A DNA stretch of 64,000 nt from Micromonospora gifhornensis (GCF_016863515.1 NZ_BOPA01000012.1:50717-114716), one strand, 5' to 3'; shown: positions 21,608 through 30,816, counted from the first letter of the stretch. Made by a program: numbers and translations. Notes: generated by a model not told the origin, from the sequence alone.

Positions 21608-22855
21608 GTGGATCTGGAGCAGCTTGCGGCGTTGCGTACGCCCGAGGGGTCGGGCGCGCTCGCGGCGGCGGCCCGGGTGGCCGGCGGTGACCCGCTGGCC
21701 GCGGCGGCGGCGCTGCGCTCGGCCGGGATCCCCGCCGGGTTGGCGGCGGCGGCGCTGACCCAGGCGGAGCTCCGCCGCCGGGCGGCGGGCAAGTTCGGGC
21801 CGGCGGCGAGCGGCATGTTCTTCACCCGGCCCGGCCTGGAACAGGCCACCCGAGGGGTGGTCGCGCGACGCCGCGCGCACCGGCTGCGCGAGGCCGGGGT
21901 GACCAGCCTGGCCGACCTGGGTTGCGGACTGGGGGCCGACGCGCTCGCCGCCGCCCGGACCGGCATCCGGGTGTACGGCGTGGAGGCCGACCCGCTCACC
22001 GCCGCGCTGGCCGAGGCGAACGCGCAGGCCGCCGGGCTGACCGAGCTGTTCACCGTCGAGTGCGGGGATGCGACGGCGTTCGACGTGAACCGGGTCGAGG
22101 CGGTCTTCTGCGACCCGGCGCGCCGCCGGGCCGGAACGGGACGTCGGATCTTCGACCCGAACTCGTACTCGCCGCCGTGGGACTTCGTCACCGGGCTCGC
22201 GCAACGGGTGCCCCGGACGGTGGTGAAGGTCGCCCCCGGTCTCGACCACGCCCTCATCCCCGCCGGTGCCGAGGCCGAGTGGGTGAGCGTCGACGGCAAC
22301 CTGGTCGAGGCGGCGCTCTGGTGCGGCCCGCTCGCCGAAACCCCCCGCCGCGCGACCGTGTTGAAGGAAGGGCCCCCTGTTAACGCCTCCGGTAGTAAAG
22401 GGGCCCCTTCTTATCACCCCGTCGACGGAACGAGCGTCCACCAACTCGTCGGTTCGGGGCGGCAGGAGGCACCTGTCGGGCCGGTACGCCGCTTCGTGTA
22501 CGACCCGGACCCGGCGGTGCTCCGCGCCCACCTGGTCGCCGAACTCGCCGCCGACCTGGATGCCTCGCTGGCCGACCCGAGCATCGCCTACCTCTATGCC
22601 GACGCGCCGACGCCGACGCCGTACGCCCGCTGCCTGGAGGTGACCGACGTGCTGCCGTTCTCGCTGAAGCGCCTGCGCGCGTTGCTGCGGGAGCGCCGGG
22701 TCGGCCGGGTGGAGATCCTCAAGCGTGGCTCGGCGCTGGAACCCGAACGACTCCGGCACGACCTGCGGCTGGCCGGTGACCAACCGGCGAGCCTGGTGCT
22801 GACCCGGGTCGCCGCCGCCCCGACGGTGCTGGTCTGCCAGCCGGTCACCGGCTAG
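21608..22855 (+). CDS. Class I SAM-dependent methyltransferase (THUMP-like type) with repeat-derived insert
   Basis: 415 residues. SAM motif I is LADLGCGLGADALAAARTG near residue 100, followed by an acidic strand end (YGVEAD) and a DPARR active-site-like motif (FCDPARRRAG) near 170. The last third (DVLPFSLKRLRALLRERRVG, then VEILKRG) matches the C-terminal domain of actinobacterial THUMP-like methyltransferases, whose substrate is unknown, perhaps RNA. Residues 252-271 (LKEGPPVNASGSKGAPSYHP) are encoded by an intergenic-type palindromic repeat inserted in frame. GTG 21608 is chosen because GACAAT lies 6 nt upstream and conserved sequence starts just after it. Confidence 0.85.
   Translation: MDLEQLAALRTPEGSGALAAAARVAGGDPLAAAAALRSAGIPAGLAAAALTQAELRRRAAGKFGPAASGMFFTRPGLEQATRGVVARRRAHRLREAGVTSLADLGCGLGADALAAARTGIRVYGVEADPLTAALAEANAQAAGLTELFTVECGDATAFDVNRVEAVFCDPARRRAGTGRRIFDPNSYSPPWDFVTGLAQRVPRTVVKVAPGLDHALIPAGAEAEWVSVDGNLVEAALWCGPLAETPRRATVLKEGPPVNASGSKGAPSYHPVDGTSVHQLVGSGRQEAPVGPVRRFVYDPDPAVLRAHLVAELAADLDASLADPSIAYLYADAPTPTPYARCLEVTDVLPFSLKRLRALLRERRVGRVEILKRGSALEPERLRHDLRLAGDQPASLVLTRVAAAPTVLVCQPVTG
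22361..22418 (+). repeat. Palindromic element copy 1, inside the methyltransferase gene
   Basis: Imperfect palindrome with GAAGGGCCCCCTGTTAACGC on the left and AAAGGGGCCCCTTCTTATCA on the right. It matches the intergenic copy at 58889 and the copy within nasA at 52772. It preserves the host reading frame. Confidence 0.85.
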
Positions 22856-22922
22856 GGCCACGCAGGGTCGAGGCGGGAAAGCTGCTGGCCTCCGGGCCGG
22901 GGGCGCAGTTAGGTTGGCGCAC

Positions 22923-23402
22923 ATGACGGGACGGGGTACGCCGGCGATGGTGCTGCTGACGAAGCACCGCATCACCCATCGCACCCATCCCTACGATGTC
23001 GCGGCGGACTCGCCGAACTACGGCGCGTTGGTCGCCGCCGCGATCGGCGTACCACCCGGACGGGTCTTCAAGACCCTGATCGCCGAGGTGGACGGTGCCC
23101 TCACCGTGGCGATCGTGCCGGTGACCGGCGAGTTGGACCTCAAGGCGCTGGCCGCGGCGGTCGGCGGCAAGCGGGCCACGCTTGCCGAACGCGGTGCCGC
23201 CGAACGCGCCACCGGCTACGTACGCGGCGGCATCAGCCCACTGGGGCAGCGTAAGCGGCTACCCACGGTGCTCGACGACTCCGCCCTGGAGCACGACACG
23301 GTGTACGTGTCGGCGGGCCGGCGCGGCCTTCAGGTCGAACTGGCCCCGGCCGACCTGGTCGCCCTCACCGACGCCCGGACCGCACCCCTCGCCACCGGCT
23401 GA
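22923..23402 (+). CDS. YbaK/EbsC-type aminoacyl-tRNA deacylase
   Basis: 159 residues of the YbaK fold, an enzyme that hydrolyses mischarged Cys-tRNA(Pro). Motifs: FKTLIAEVDGALTVAIVPV containing the conserved lysine region, KRATLAERGAAERATGYVRG, and GISPLGQRKRLPTVLD, the family's substrate-binding segment. ATG 22923 lies 7 nt after TAGGTT (22910-22915), so the message may be leaderless; an upstream TTG at 22914 is less likely. Confidence 0.9.
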   Translation: MTGRGTPAMVLLTKHRITHRTHPYDVAADSPNYGALVAAAIGVPPGRVFKTLIAEVDGALTVAIVPVTGELDLKALAAAVGGKRATLAERGAAERATGYVRGGISPLGQRKRLPTVLDDSALEHDTVYVSAGRRGLQVELAPADLVALTDARTAPLATG

Positions 23403-23754
23403 CCTCGACCAGCACCGTTGCGCCGCAACGGTGGGGTCCCGGCGCGCGGGTCAGCCGGGAGACCGTGTCGATCGCCCCACCTCCTGGCCCGATGAGGCCA
23501 GGTTTCGCCGGGGCGTGAACCCGCTGCCGTCCGCCACGTCCGCTGATGTGGCGTCTGACCAGGCATTACAGCTGACCGATGCCGCTGCGGTGACGTGAGC
23601 GCTTCATGGGCGTTGCCGAATTGTTACTGCCGACAACAAATTAGCGCCCAGCGCGCCCTTGTGTCGGCGCCCGGCAGCGGAATACGTTGCCGGGCACAAC
23701 AAAAGAACACCATCGACACACCGACACCTTCCCACTCTCGAAAGGACCCTGCAC
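23403..23754 (+). promoter_or_regulatory. Regulatory region of the sugar ABC operon with probable operators
   Basis: 352 bases without a gene. The final third is AT-richer and carries two interrupted palindromes: AATTGTTACTGCCGACAACA (23619-23638, its right arm continuing AATT to 23642) and GTTGCCGGGCACAAC (23686-23700). Both have a TTGTT/AACAA or GTTG/CAAC form, suited to a dimeric winged-helix repressor; the ROK regulator encoded at the end of the operon is the natural candidate. The first 200 bases show nothing clear. Confidence 0.55.
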
Positions 23755-24852
23755 ATGCGCAAGGGCTTCCTCGCCATCGGTGCTGTGGGCGTGCTCGCCC
23801 TCGGCAGCCTGACGGCCTGCGGCGACGATTCCGGCGACCAGGCCGGCGGCGGCTCCGGCAAGACCCCGAAGATCGGCGTGATCCTGCCGGACAGCAGCTC
23901 CTCGGTCCGCTGGGAGAGCGCGGACCGCAGGTTCCTCAAGGAGGCGTTCGACGCGGCCGGCATCGAGTCGGACATCCAGAACGCGCAGGGCGACAAGAAC
24001 GCCTTCCAGACCCTCGCCGACCAGATGATCACCAGCGGGGTCACCGTGCTGATGATCGTCAACCTGGACTCCGGCACCGGCAAGGCCGTCCTGGACAAGG
24101 CCAAGTCCCAGGGTGTCGCCACCATCGACTACGACCGCCTGACCCTCGGCGGCTCGGCGGAGTACTACGTCAGCTTCGACAACGTGGCGGTCGGCAAGCT
24201 CCAGGGCGAGGGCCTGGTCAAGTGCCTCACCGACGCGAAGGCGGAGAAGCCGGCGATCGCCTACCTCAACGGCTCGCCGACCGACAACAACGCGACCCTG
24301 TTCAAGGAGGGCTACGACTCGGTCCTCAAGCCGAAGTTCGACTCCGGCGAGTACACCAAGGCCGCCGACGACTCCGTGCCGGACTGGGACAACACGCAGG
24401 CCGCGACCATCTTCGAGCAGCAGCTCACCAAGACCGGCGGCAAGATCGACGGCGTGCTCTCCGCGAACGACGGCCTCGGCAACGCCGCCATCTCGGTGCT
24501 GAAGAAGAACAACCTCAACGGCAAGGTCCCGGTGACCGGGCAGGACGCCGACCCGCAGGCGCTGCAGAACATCCTCGCCGGTGACCAGTGCATGACGGTC
24601 TACAAGGCGGTCAAGAAGGAGGCGGACGCCGCCGCCGAGCTGGCCATCGCGCTGGCCAAGGGCGAGCGCAAGCAGACCGGCCAGACGGTCCGGGACCCGG
24701 AGGGCAACCGCGACGTGCCCGCCGTCCTGCTCACCCCCGCGGCGATCTACAAGGAGAACGTCAAGGACGTCATCGCCGACGGTTACGTGACCAAGGAACA
24801 GGTCTGCACCGGCGACTACGCCAAGCTCTGCGCCGACGCGGGCATCAGCTGA
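23755..24852 (+). CDS. Sugar ABC transporter substrate-binding lipoprotein (XylF-like)
   Basis: 365 residues. Lipoprotein signal peptide with lipobox LTAC (Cys22), then a periplasmic-binding fold of the ribose/xylose type: KIGVILPDSSSSVRWESADR, VTVLMIVNLDSGTGKAV, GVATIDYDRLTLGGSAEYYV and ANDGLGNAAISVLKKN. The VRWE element and the ID(Y/R)DR motif are characteristic of D-xylose-binding XylF, so xylose is the likely ligand (inference). ATG 23755 has AAAGGA 8 nt upstream. A strong hairpin before the next gene probably keeps this gene expressed above the rest of the operon. Confidence 0.93.
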   Translation: MRKGFLAIGAVGVLALGSLTACGDDSGDQAGGGSGKTPKIGVILPDSSSSVRWESADRRFLKEAFDAAGIESDIQNAQGDKNAFQTLADQMITSGVTVLMIVNLDSGTGKAVLDKAKSQGVATIDYDRLTLGGSAEYYVSFDNVAVGKLQGEGLVKCLTDAKAEKPAIAYLNGSPTDNNATLFKEGYDSVLKPKFDSGEYTKAADDSVPDWDNTQAATIFEQQLTKTGGKIDGVLSANDGLGNAAISVLKKNNLNGKVPVTGQDADPQALQNILAGDQCMTVYKAVKKEADAAAELAIALAKGERKQTGQTVRDPEGNRDVPAVLLTPAAIYKENVKDVIADGYVTKEQVCTGDYAKLCADAGIS

Positions 24853-24870
24853 CCTGTCCCCCGCCAGAGT

Positions 24871-24909
24871 GACGCCGCCCGGTACGGCAACCCCGTACCG
24901 GGCGGCGTC
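24871..24909 (+). terminator. Hairpin between binding-protein and ATPase genes (attenuator)
   Basis: 17-bp perfect arms (GACGCCGCCCGGTACGG and complement) with a 5-base loop, in the 101-bp gap after the binding-protein gene. It can act as a partial terminator or 3' stabiliser, giving excess binding protein. Confidence 0.75.
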
Positions 24910-24953
24910 GCTGGACGGGCCCCGATCTCCCTCCGTGGAATAAGGAGAACCCC

Positions 24954-25772
24954 GTGTCCGCGACCCCACTGCTGGAGCTACGCGGGATCGACAAGAGTTT
25001 CGGTCCCGTCCAGGTGCTGCGCGACGTCGCCTTCGCCGCCTACCCGGGCGAGGTCACCGCGCTCGTCGGTGACAACGGCGCCGGCAAGTCGACCCTGGTC
25101 AAGTGCATCAGCGGCATCTATCCCATCGACGCCGGCGAGTTCGTCTTCGACGGCCAACCGGTCACCATCAGCAGTCCGCGCGACGCCGCCTCGCTCGGCA
25201 TCGAGGTCGTCTACCAGGATCTCGCGCTCTGCGACAACCTCGACATCGTGCAGAACATGTTCCTCGGGCGGGAGAAGCGCAACGGCCTCGTCCTGGACGA
25301 ACCGACGATGGAACAGATGGCCGCGGAGACCCTGGCCGGGCTCTCCGTACGCACCGTCAAGTCCCTGCGCCAGCACGTCTCCAGCCTCTCCGGTGGGCAG
25401 CGCCAGACCGTGGCGATCGCCAAGGCGGTGCTCTGGAACAGCAAGCTGGTGATCCTGGACGAGCCGACCGCCGCGCTCGGCGTCGCGCAGACCGCCCAGG
25501 TTCTCGAACTCGTTCGCCGGCTGGCCGACAACGGCCTGGCCGTCGTCCTCATCTCGCACAACATGAACGACGTCTTCGCCGTCTCCGACCGCATCGCCGC
25601 GCTCTACCTCGGTCAGATGGTCGCCCAGGTGAAGACGACAGAGATCACCCACGCCCAGGTGGTCGAGCTGATCACCGCCGGCCGCTCCGGCGAACTCGGA
25701 CTCGCCGTCGACCCGGGCGTCAACGGCAACGGCGCGGCGCCGGCCGACAGCACCACAGGAGGCGTCTCATGA
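24954..25772 (+). CDS. Sugar ABC transporter ATP-binding protein (single domain)
   Basis: 272 residues with one ATPase domain, not the two of RbsA/XylG. Walker A GDNGAGKST at 39-47, Q-loop VVYQDLALCDN, signature LSGGQRQTVAIA near 144, Walker B LVILDEPTAALG, and H-loop LISHNMNDV. It energises the permease encoded next, with which it overlaps by ATGA. GTG 24954 has AAGGAG about 6 nt upstream. Since only one domain is encoded, it probably works as a homodimer. Confidence 0.94.
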   Translation: MSATPLLELRGIDKSFGPVQVLRDVAFAAYPGEVTALVGDNGAGKSTLVKCISGIYPIDAGEFVFDGQPVTISSPRDAASLGIEVVYQDLALCDNLDIVQNMFLGREKRNGLVLDEPTMEQMAAETLAGLSVRTVKSLRQHVSSLSGGQRQTVAIAKAVLWNSKLVILDEPTAALGVAQTAQVLELVRRLADNGLAVVLISHNMNDVFAVSDRIAALYLGQMVAQVKTTEITHAQVVELITAGRSGELGLAVDPGVNGNGAAPADSTTGGVS

Positions 25773-27028
25773 GCATCACCGCCGTCACGAAGGAGGGCCC
25801 GGCCGCCGTCGCACCGGCACCCACCGTCGGCAGCCACGTCCGCGGCTACTGGCAGCGGGTACGGGGTGGAGACATCGGCGCGCTGCCTGCGGTCGCCGGT
25901 CTGCTCGTCCTCTGCACCATCTTCTCGATCATGCGGCCGTCGTTCCTCACCGCCGGCAACTTCGCCAACCTGTTCACCCAGGGCGCGGCGGTCACCCTGA
26001 TCGCGATGGGTCTGGTCTTCGTCCTGCTGCTCGGCGAGATCGACCTGTCGGCCGGCTTCGCCAGCGGGGTCTGCGCGGCAGTGCTTGCCAACCTGATCAC
26101 CGTCCTGGGCTACCCGTGGTACGTCGCGGTGCTCGCCGCCCTGCTCACCGGCATGGTCATCGGCACCATCCTGGGCTTCCTGGTCGCCAAGGTGGGCATC
26201 CCCTCCTTCGTGGTCACCCTCGCCGGCTTCCTCGCCTTCCAGGGGGTGGTGCTGCTGCTGATGAAGGAGGGCCGCAACATCTCCGTCCGCGAGCCGGTGG
26301 TGGTGGCGATCGTCAACCGCAACATGCCGGTCGCGCTCGGCTGGACCCTCGCCGCGATCGCGGTCGCCGGATTCGCCGTGGTGCAACTGCTGCGCTACCG
26401 CAGCCGTGCCGCCCGGAACCTGATCAACGATCCGTTCCCGGTGGTGCTGGGTCGCATCGCCGCCCTGGCGCTGGTCCTGGGCCTCGCCGTCTACGTGCTC
26501 AACCTGGAGCGCAGCCTCAACGTGCTGATCACCTCCCTCAAGGGGGTGCCGATCGTGGTGCCGATCGTCGCCGTACTGCTGGTGGTCCTGACCTTCGTGC
26601 TCCAGCGCACCAGCTACGGCCGGCACATCTACGCGGTCGGCGGCAACCGGGAAGCGGCCCGGCGGGCCGGCATCAACGTGGACCGCATCCGCATCTCGGC
26701 CTTCATGATCTGCTCGACCATGGCCGCGGTCGGCGGGATCGTGGCAGCCAGCCGGGCCAACTCCGTGGACCCGAACACCGGCGGCAGCAACGTGCTGCTC
26801 TACGCCGTGGGCGCGGCGGTGATCGGTGGCACCAGCCTCTTCGGCGGCAAGGGGCGCATCCTGGACGCGGTCCTCGGTGGCGCCGTCGTGGCCGTGATCG
26901 ACAATGGGATGGGTCTGATGGGCTACAGCTCCGGCGTCAAGTACGTGGTCACCGGCGTCGTGCTGTTGCTCGCGGCCAGTGTCGACGCGCTGTCCCGACG
27001 ACGAGCTTCGGCCACCGGAAACCGCTGA
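25769..27028 (+). CDS. Sugar ABC transporter permease (XylH-like)
   Basis: 419 residues, about ten or more membrane helices. Family motifs of the RbsC/XylH group: ALVFVLLLGEIDLSAGF-type segment (here MGLVFVLLLGEIDLSAG), GIPSFVVTLAGFLAFQG, and GGNREAARRAGINVDRIR, the coupling loop for the ATPase. The N-terminal ~40 residues are cytoplasmic. Overlaps the ATPase gene and completes the importer. Confidence 0.94.
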   Translation: MSITAVTKEGPAAVAPAPTVGSHVRGYWQRVRGGDIGALPAVAGLLVLCTIFSIMRPSFLTAGNFANLFTQGAAVTLIAMGLVFVLLLGEIDLSAGFASGVCAAVLANLITVLGYPWYVAVLAALLTGMVIGTILGFLVAKVGIPSFVVTLAGFLAFQGVVLLLMKEGRNISVREPVVVAIVNRNMPVALGWTLAAIAVAGFAVVQLLRYRSRAARNLINDPFPVVLGRIAALALVLGLAVYVLNLERSLNVLITSLKGVPIVVPIVAVLLVVLTFVLQRTSYGRHIYAVGGNREAARRAGINVDRIRISAFMICSTMAAVGGIVAASRANSVDPNTGGSNVLLYAVGAAVIGGTSLFGGKGRILDAVLGGAVVAVIDNGMGLMGYSSGVKYVVTGVVLLLAASVDALSRRRASATGNR

Positions 27029-27056
27029 ACGCACCACCGAAAGTAGTAACCACCCG

Positions 27057-28238
27057 ATGCGCGTAGGACCCAGCCAGGACGAGATCCGCCGGCAGAATCT
27101 CGGCGCGCTGCTGCGTTACGTGCACCTGCACGGGGCGACAACGCGCGCCGAGTTGACGAACGCACTCGGGTTGAACCGGAGCACCATCGGCGCGCTCACC
27201 GCCGACCTCGCCGCGGCCGGCCTGGTGACCGAGGGGGCGCCGAAGGAAACCGGCCGGGCCGGACGACCGTCGCTTGTCGTCCGGCCCGAGTCGGACCGGA
27301 TCTTCGCGTACGCGTACAGCATCGAGGTGGATCGGCTGCGGGCCGCGCGAGTCGGTCTCGGCGGCGCGGTGCTCGACCGCCGGGAACTGGACCGGCCGCG
27401 CGGTCTCTCCGCCGCGGAGGCCGCGCCGCTGCTGGCCGGGGCGGTCAAGGAGATGCGGCAGGCGCTGCCGGCCGATGCCGTCTGCGTCGGCGCCGGCATC
27501 GCGGTCTGCGGCATGGTGCGCCGCGACGACGGCCTGGTCCGGCTCGGGCCGGCCACCGGCTGGGTGGACGAGCCGATCGGGGCGGCGGTCAGCGCCGAAC
27601 TCGGCGTCGAGGTGCCGGTCACGGTCGGGAACGTGGCGGACGTGGCAGCCTTCGCCGAACACGCCCGGGGCACCGCCGCCGGCTGCGACAACGTCATCTA
27701 CCTCTACGGGGACGTGGGCGTCGGCGCCGGGATCATCGCCGGTGGTCGACGGTTGACCGGGCACGGCGGCTACAGCGGCGAGGTCGGTCACATGGTGGTG
27801 GCCCGCGACGGGGCACGCTGCGAGTGCGGCAACCGGGGCTGCTGGGAGACCGAGATCGGCGAGCACGGACTGCTGCGCGCCGCCGGGCGCTCCGACGCCC
27901 GGGGCCGCGACGCGCTGCTGGCGGTCTTCGACGCCGCCGACCGGGGCGATGCCCGGGCGCAGACGGCGGTACGCCAGGCCGGCGACTGGCTGGGCTTCGG
28001 GGTGGCCAACCTGGTCAACATCTTCAACCCGGAGATGGTCATCTTCGGTGGGACGATGCGTGACCTGTACCTGGCCGCCGCCGCACAGGTACGCAGCCGG
28101 CTCAACTCCAACGGGCTGCCCGCCTGCCTGGAGCACGTACGCCTGCGCACCCCCATGCTCGGCGCGGACGCCCCGCTGATCGGCGCCGCCGAACTGGCCT
28201 TCGACCGGCTGCTCGCCGACCCCCTCGACGTCGGCTGA
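27057..28238 (+). CDS. ROK-family transcriptional regulator
   Basis: 393 residues: N-terminal winged helix (GATTRAELTNALGLNRSTIG) followed by an actin-like ROK domain with IYLYGDVGVGAGIIAGGRRL and the zinc site GEVGHMVV...CECGNRGCWE. This architecture is that of XylR/NagC-type repressors that release DNA on sugar binding. Lying 28 bp after the permease, it most likely regulates this operon; palindromes before the binding-protein gene are candidate operators. The residual kinase domain may not be catalytic. Confidence 0.92.
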   Translation: MRVGPSQDEIRRQNLGALLRYVHLHGATTRAELTNALGLNRSTIGALTADLAAAGLVTEGAPKETGRAGRPSLVVRPESDRIFAYAYSIEVDRLRAARVGLGGAVLDRRELDRPRGLSAAEAAPLLAGAVKEMRQALPADAVCVGAGIAVCGMVRRDDGLVRLGPATGWVDEPIGAAVSAELGVEVPVTVGNVADVAAFAEHARGTAAGCDNVIYLYGDVGVGAGIIAGGRRLTGHGGYSGEVGHMVVARDGARCECGNRGCWETEIGEHGLLRAAGRSDARGRDALLAVFDAADRGDARAQTAVRQAGDWLGFGVANLVNIFNPEMVIFGGTMRDLYLAAAAQVRSRLNSNGLPACLEHVRLRTPMLGADAPLIGAAELAFDRLLADPLDVG

Positions 28239-28386
28239 GCTGTCCGCACCCACCGCCGTGAGGTGGATTCGCGAACGATGAACTGATCGGCCGGTCGATC
28301 CGTACCAGTGTGCGGACGGGCGGCCAACGGCGTGCGGACGCCCGTCGGGCAGATGATCGGTTCTCGACCGAGGAGGCACCGCAGAC

Positions 28387-29124
28387 ATGGCATCGCTGGA
28401 TTCCGCTCGTCGCCGGCAGGGCAATCGGTCCCCGCGGTTGGCGGTGCTGCTCACCACGATCGCCGCGGCCCTCGTCGTGCTGCCCGGGTTGGCGTTGGGC
28501 GCGCCCGCAGGTCAGCAACTCGCCGCCGCCGATCAGGCCCTGCTCGACGGCGTACGGCTGGCCGGGCTCTGGGAGATGCCGGCCGGGCAGATGGCCGCCG
28601 AGAAGGGCCAGTCCCGGGTGGTCCGGGAGATCGGCGCGGAGATCGCCCGTCAACACGAGGAGCTGGACCGGCTGACCGTGGAGGCCGCCAACAAGCTGGG
28701 CGCCACCATCCCCAACCAGCCGACCGCCGAACAGCAGCAGTGGCTGACCGAGATGAAGGACGCCACCGGGGCCCGCTTCGACCAGATCTTCGTCACCCGC
28801 CTCAGGGTGGCCCACGGCAAGATCTTCCCGGTGGTCGGCGCGGTGCGGGCCAGCACCCGCAACGACATCATCCGGGACCTGGCCAACGCCACCAACAAGT
28901 TCGTCGGCGACCACATGCTGATGTTGGAAAGCACCGGTCTGGTCAGGTACGCCGAACTGCCGCCGGCCGCCCTGCCCGCGCCGGGCAACGACGGTCTGAT
29001 CGCCGCCGCGTCGGCAAACACCGGTCCGCAGATCGGCATCAGCAACACGGTGATCTGGGTGGTCTTCCTCGGTGCCATCGGCACCGGCGGCTTCCTCAGC
29101 TACCGCCTGCTGCGCCGCAACTGA
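28387..29124 (+). CDS. DUF4142 secreted/anchored protein
   Basis: 245 residues. N-terminal signal segment (LLTTIAAALVVLPGLALGAP), a helical ferritin-like DUF4142 domain at about 45-200 (QMAAEKGQSRVVREIGAEIA, RQHEELDRLTVEAANKLG), and a C-terminal membrane helix followed by YRLLRRN. It is thus anchored at the outer face of the membrane by its C-terminus. Function unknown; 9 bp upstream of the copper protein gene, so probably one operon. Confidence 0.85.
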   Translation: MASLDSARRRQGNRSPRLAVLLTTIAAALVVLPGLALGAPAGQQLAAADQALLDGVRLAGLWEMPAGQMAAEKGQSRVVREIGAEIARQHEELDRLTVEAANKLGATIPNQPTAEQQQWLTEMKDATGARFDQIFVTRLRVAHGKIFPVVGAVRASTRNDIIRDLANATNKFVGDHMLMLESTGLVRYAELPPAALPAPGNDGLIAAASANTGPQIGISNTVIWVVFLGAIGTGGFLSYRLLRRN

Positions 29125-29133
29125 TCCCGCGCG

Positions 29134-30789
29134 ATGCCCACCCGTACCCGGGCCGGGGTCCTGCTCGGGCTGCTCCTGGCCACCTTCTGCACCACCCTGG
29201 GCGCGGTCCTGGGGGCGGCCGGCCCGGCGGCGGCGCACGCCGTGGTGGTCGCCACCACGCCGCAGCGTGACGAGGTGCTGGGCTACGCCCCGCGCGAGGT
29301 GCTGCTGACCTTCAGCGAGCCGGTCGCCGTCGTGCCCGGTCGGGTACAGGTGCTCGCCCCCGACGGCAAGCGGATCAACGTCGGTGACCCGGAGGTCCGC
29401 GACCGGACCATGCGGATCGCGCTGCGGGCGGCGGACCGACCGCTCGGCACCTACCTGGTCAGCTACCGGGTCGTCTCGGCGGACAGCCACCCGATCTCCG
29501 GCAGCTTCACCTTTGCCGCCGGCGCCCCGTCGGCCACCCCGCCACTGCCGGCCGACGCCGGGGCCGGGTCACCGGCGGGAATCCTGGTGCCGGTGGCCAA
29601 GTACGTCGGCTACCTGGGCCTGCTGCTGGCCGTCGGCCCGCCGCTGCTCGCCGCGTCGATGTGGCCCCGCCGACGGTCCCGGCGAGGTGCCACGGTGATG
29701 GCACTGATCGGGCTCGGACTGGTCGCCACCGCCACCGTGGGCACCTGGATCGGGCAGGCGGCGCAGGTGGTCGGCGCACCCGTCGGGCGGCTGTCCCTGG
29801 CGGATCTGCGCGCGGTCGCGGACAGCGACATCGGGCTGGTGCTGGCCGTACGCCTGGCGTTTGTCGGCCTCGCCGCGGCGCTGCTGCCGGCGGTCACCCG
29901 GGGCACCGCCGGACGCGGTCGCACCGCTGCGCTCGCGGTGGTGGGGGTGGCCGGGCTGGCCACCTGGCCACTGGCCGGGCATCCGGTCGCCGCACCCGTA
30001 CCACAGGTGAGCATCGTGCTCACCACGGTGCACGTCGCCGGGATCACCGTGTGGCTGGGCGGCCTGCTCGCGCTTACCGTGTTCCTGCTGCGGGGCACCC
30101 ACGAGCGGGTCCTCGCCCGGATCCTGCCTGCCTGGTCGCGGTGGGCCACGGTGGCCGTGGCCTGGCTGGTGACCGCCGGGCTGATCCAGGCCGCCATCGA
30201 ACTCGGCCGACCGGCGGCGCTGCTGGACACCGCGTACGGGCGGCTGCTCGGTGCCAAGGCCGCGTTGCTGGCCGTGGTGCTGGCGGTGGCCGCCGGACAG
30301 CGGCGACTGATCCGCCGGCGGGCCGCCGCAGCCCAGCCCCGACGGGTCGCCCGGGCGGCCGGCGTCGAACTCGCGGTGACCGCGGTGGTCCTGGCGCTGA
30401 CCGCGTTGCTGGTGCAGACCCCGCCGGGGCGTACGGCCGGCACGGCAGCGGCCGGGGTCACCCGCGAGGGCGTCGCGCAGTCGCTGACCACCGACCTGTT
30501 CACGCTGCAGTTCGACATCTACCCGGCCGCCGCCGGCACCACGAACAGCCTGCACGCCTACGTCTACACGCCGCAGGCGCGGGAGTTGCCGGTCGCCGAG
30601 TGGACGATCACCGCGGCGCTGCCCGAGGCCGGCATCGAACCGATCACCGTCGAGGTCTTCGCGCTGGAGCCGCACCACGGCAGCGCCGAGATCCACTTTC
30701 CGGTGGCCGGTGACTGGACGCTGCGCATCGCCGCCCGGACCAGCGAGATCGACAGGTCCACCGCCACCACCACGGTGACCATCCGCTGA
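29134..30789 (+). CDS. CopC-CopD fusion, copper-related membrane protein
   Basis: 551 residues. Signal peptide ending GPAAAHA; CopC domain from about 30 to 128 starting with the exposed His (HAVVVATTPQRDEVLGYAPR) that helps bind copper; CopD-like membrane domain of about eight helices (150-430) with GITVWLGGLLALTVFLL; and a C-terminal extracytoplasmic beta domain (440-551) of the FixH/YtkA type. The fusion is common in actinobacteria and is linked to copper uptake or delivery to cuproenzymes. Confidence 0.92.
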   Translation: MPTRTRAGVLLGLLLATFCTTLGAVLGAAGPAAAHAVVVATTPQRDEVLGYAPREVLLTFSEPVAVVPGRVQVLAPDGKRINVGDPEVRDRTMRIALRAADRPLGTYLVSYRVVSADSHPISGSFTFAAGAPSATPPLPADAGAGSPAGILVPVAKYVGYLGLLLAVGPPLLAASMWPRRRSRRGATVMALIGLGLVATATVGTWIGQAAQVVGAPVGRLSLADLRAVADSDIGLVLAVRLAFVGLAAALLPAVTRGTAGRGRTAALAVVGVAGLATWPLAGHPVAAPVPQVSIVLTTVHVAGITVWLGGLLALTVFLLRGTHERVLARILPAWSRWATVAVAWLVTAGLIQAAIELGRPAALLDTAYGRLLGAKAALLAVVLAVAAGQRRLIRRRAAAAQPRRVARAAGVELAVTAVVLALTALLVQTPPGRTAGTAAAGVTREGVAQSLTTDLFTLQFDIYPAAAGTTNSLHAYVYTPQARELPVAEWTITAALPEAGIEPITVEVFALEPHHGSAEIHFPVAGDWTLRIAARTSEIDRSTATTTVTIR

Positions 30790-30816
30790 GCCCGCACCGG
30801 GCCGTGGGCTCAGCGG
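30783..30816. terminator. Bidirectional hairpin spanning both stop codons
   Basis: CCGCTGAGCCC (30783-30793) and GGGCTCAGCGG (30806-30816) are exact complements with a 12-base loop. The stop codons of the two convergent genes (30787-30789 and 30810-30812) lie in opposite arms. Confidence 0.7.
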
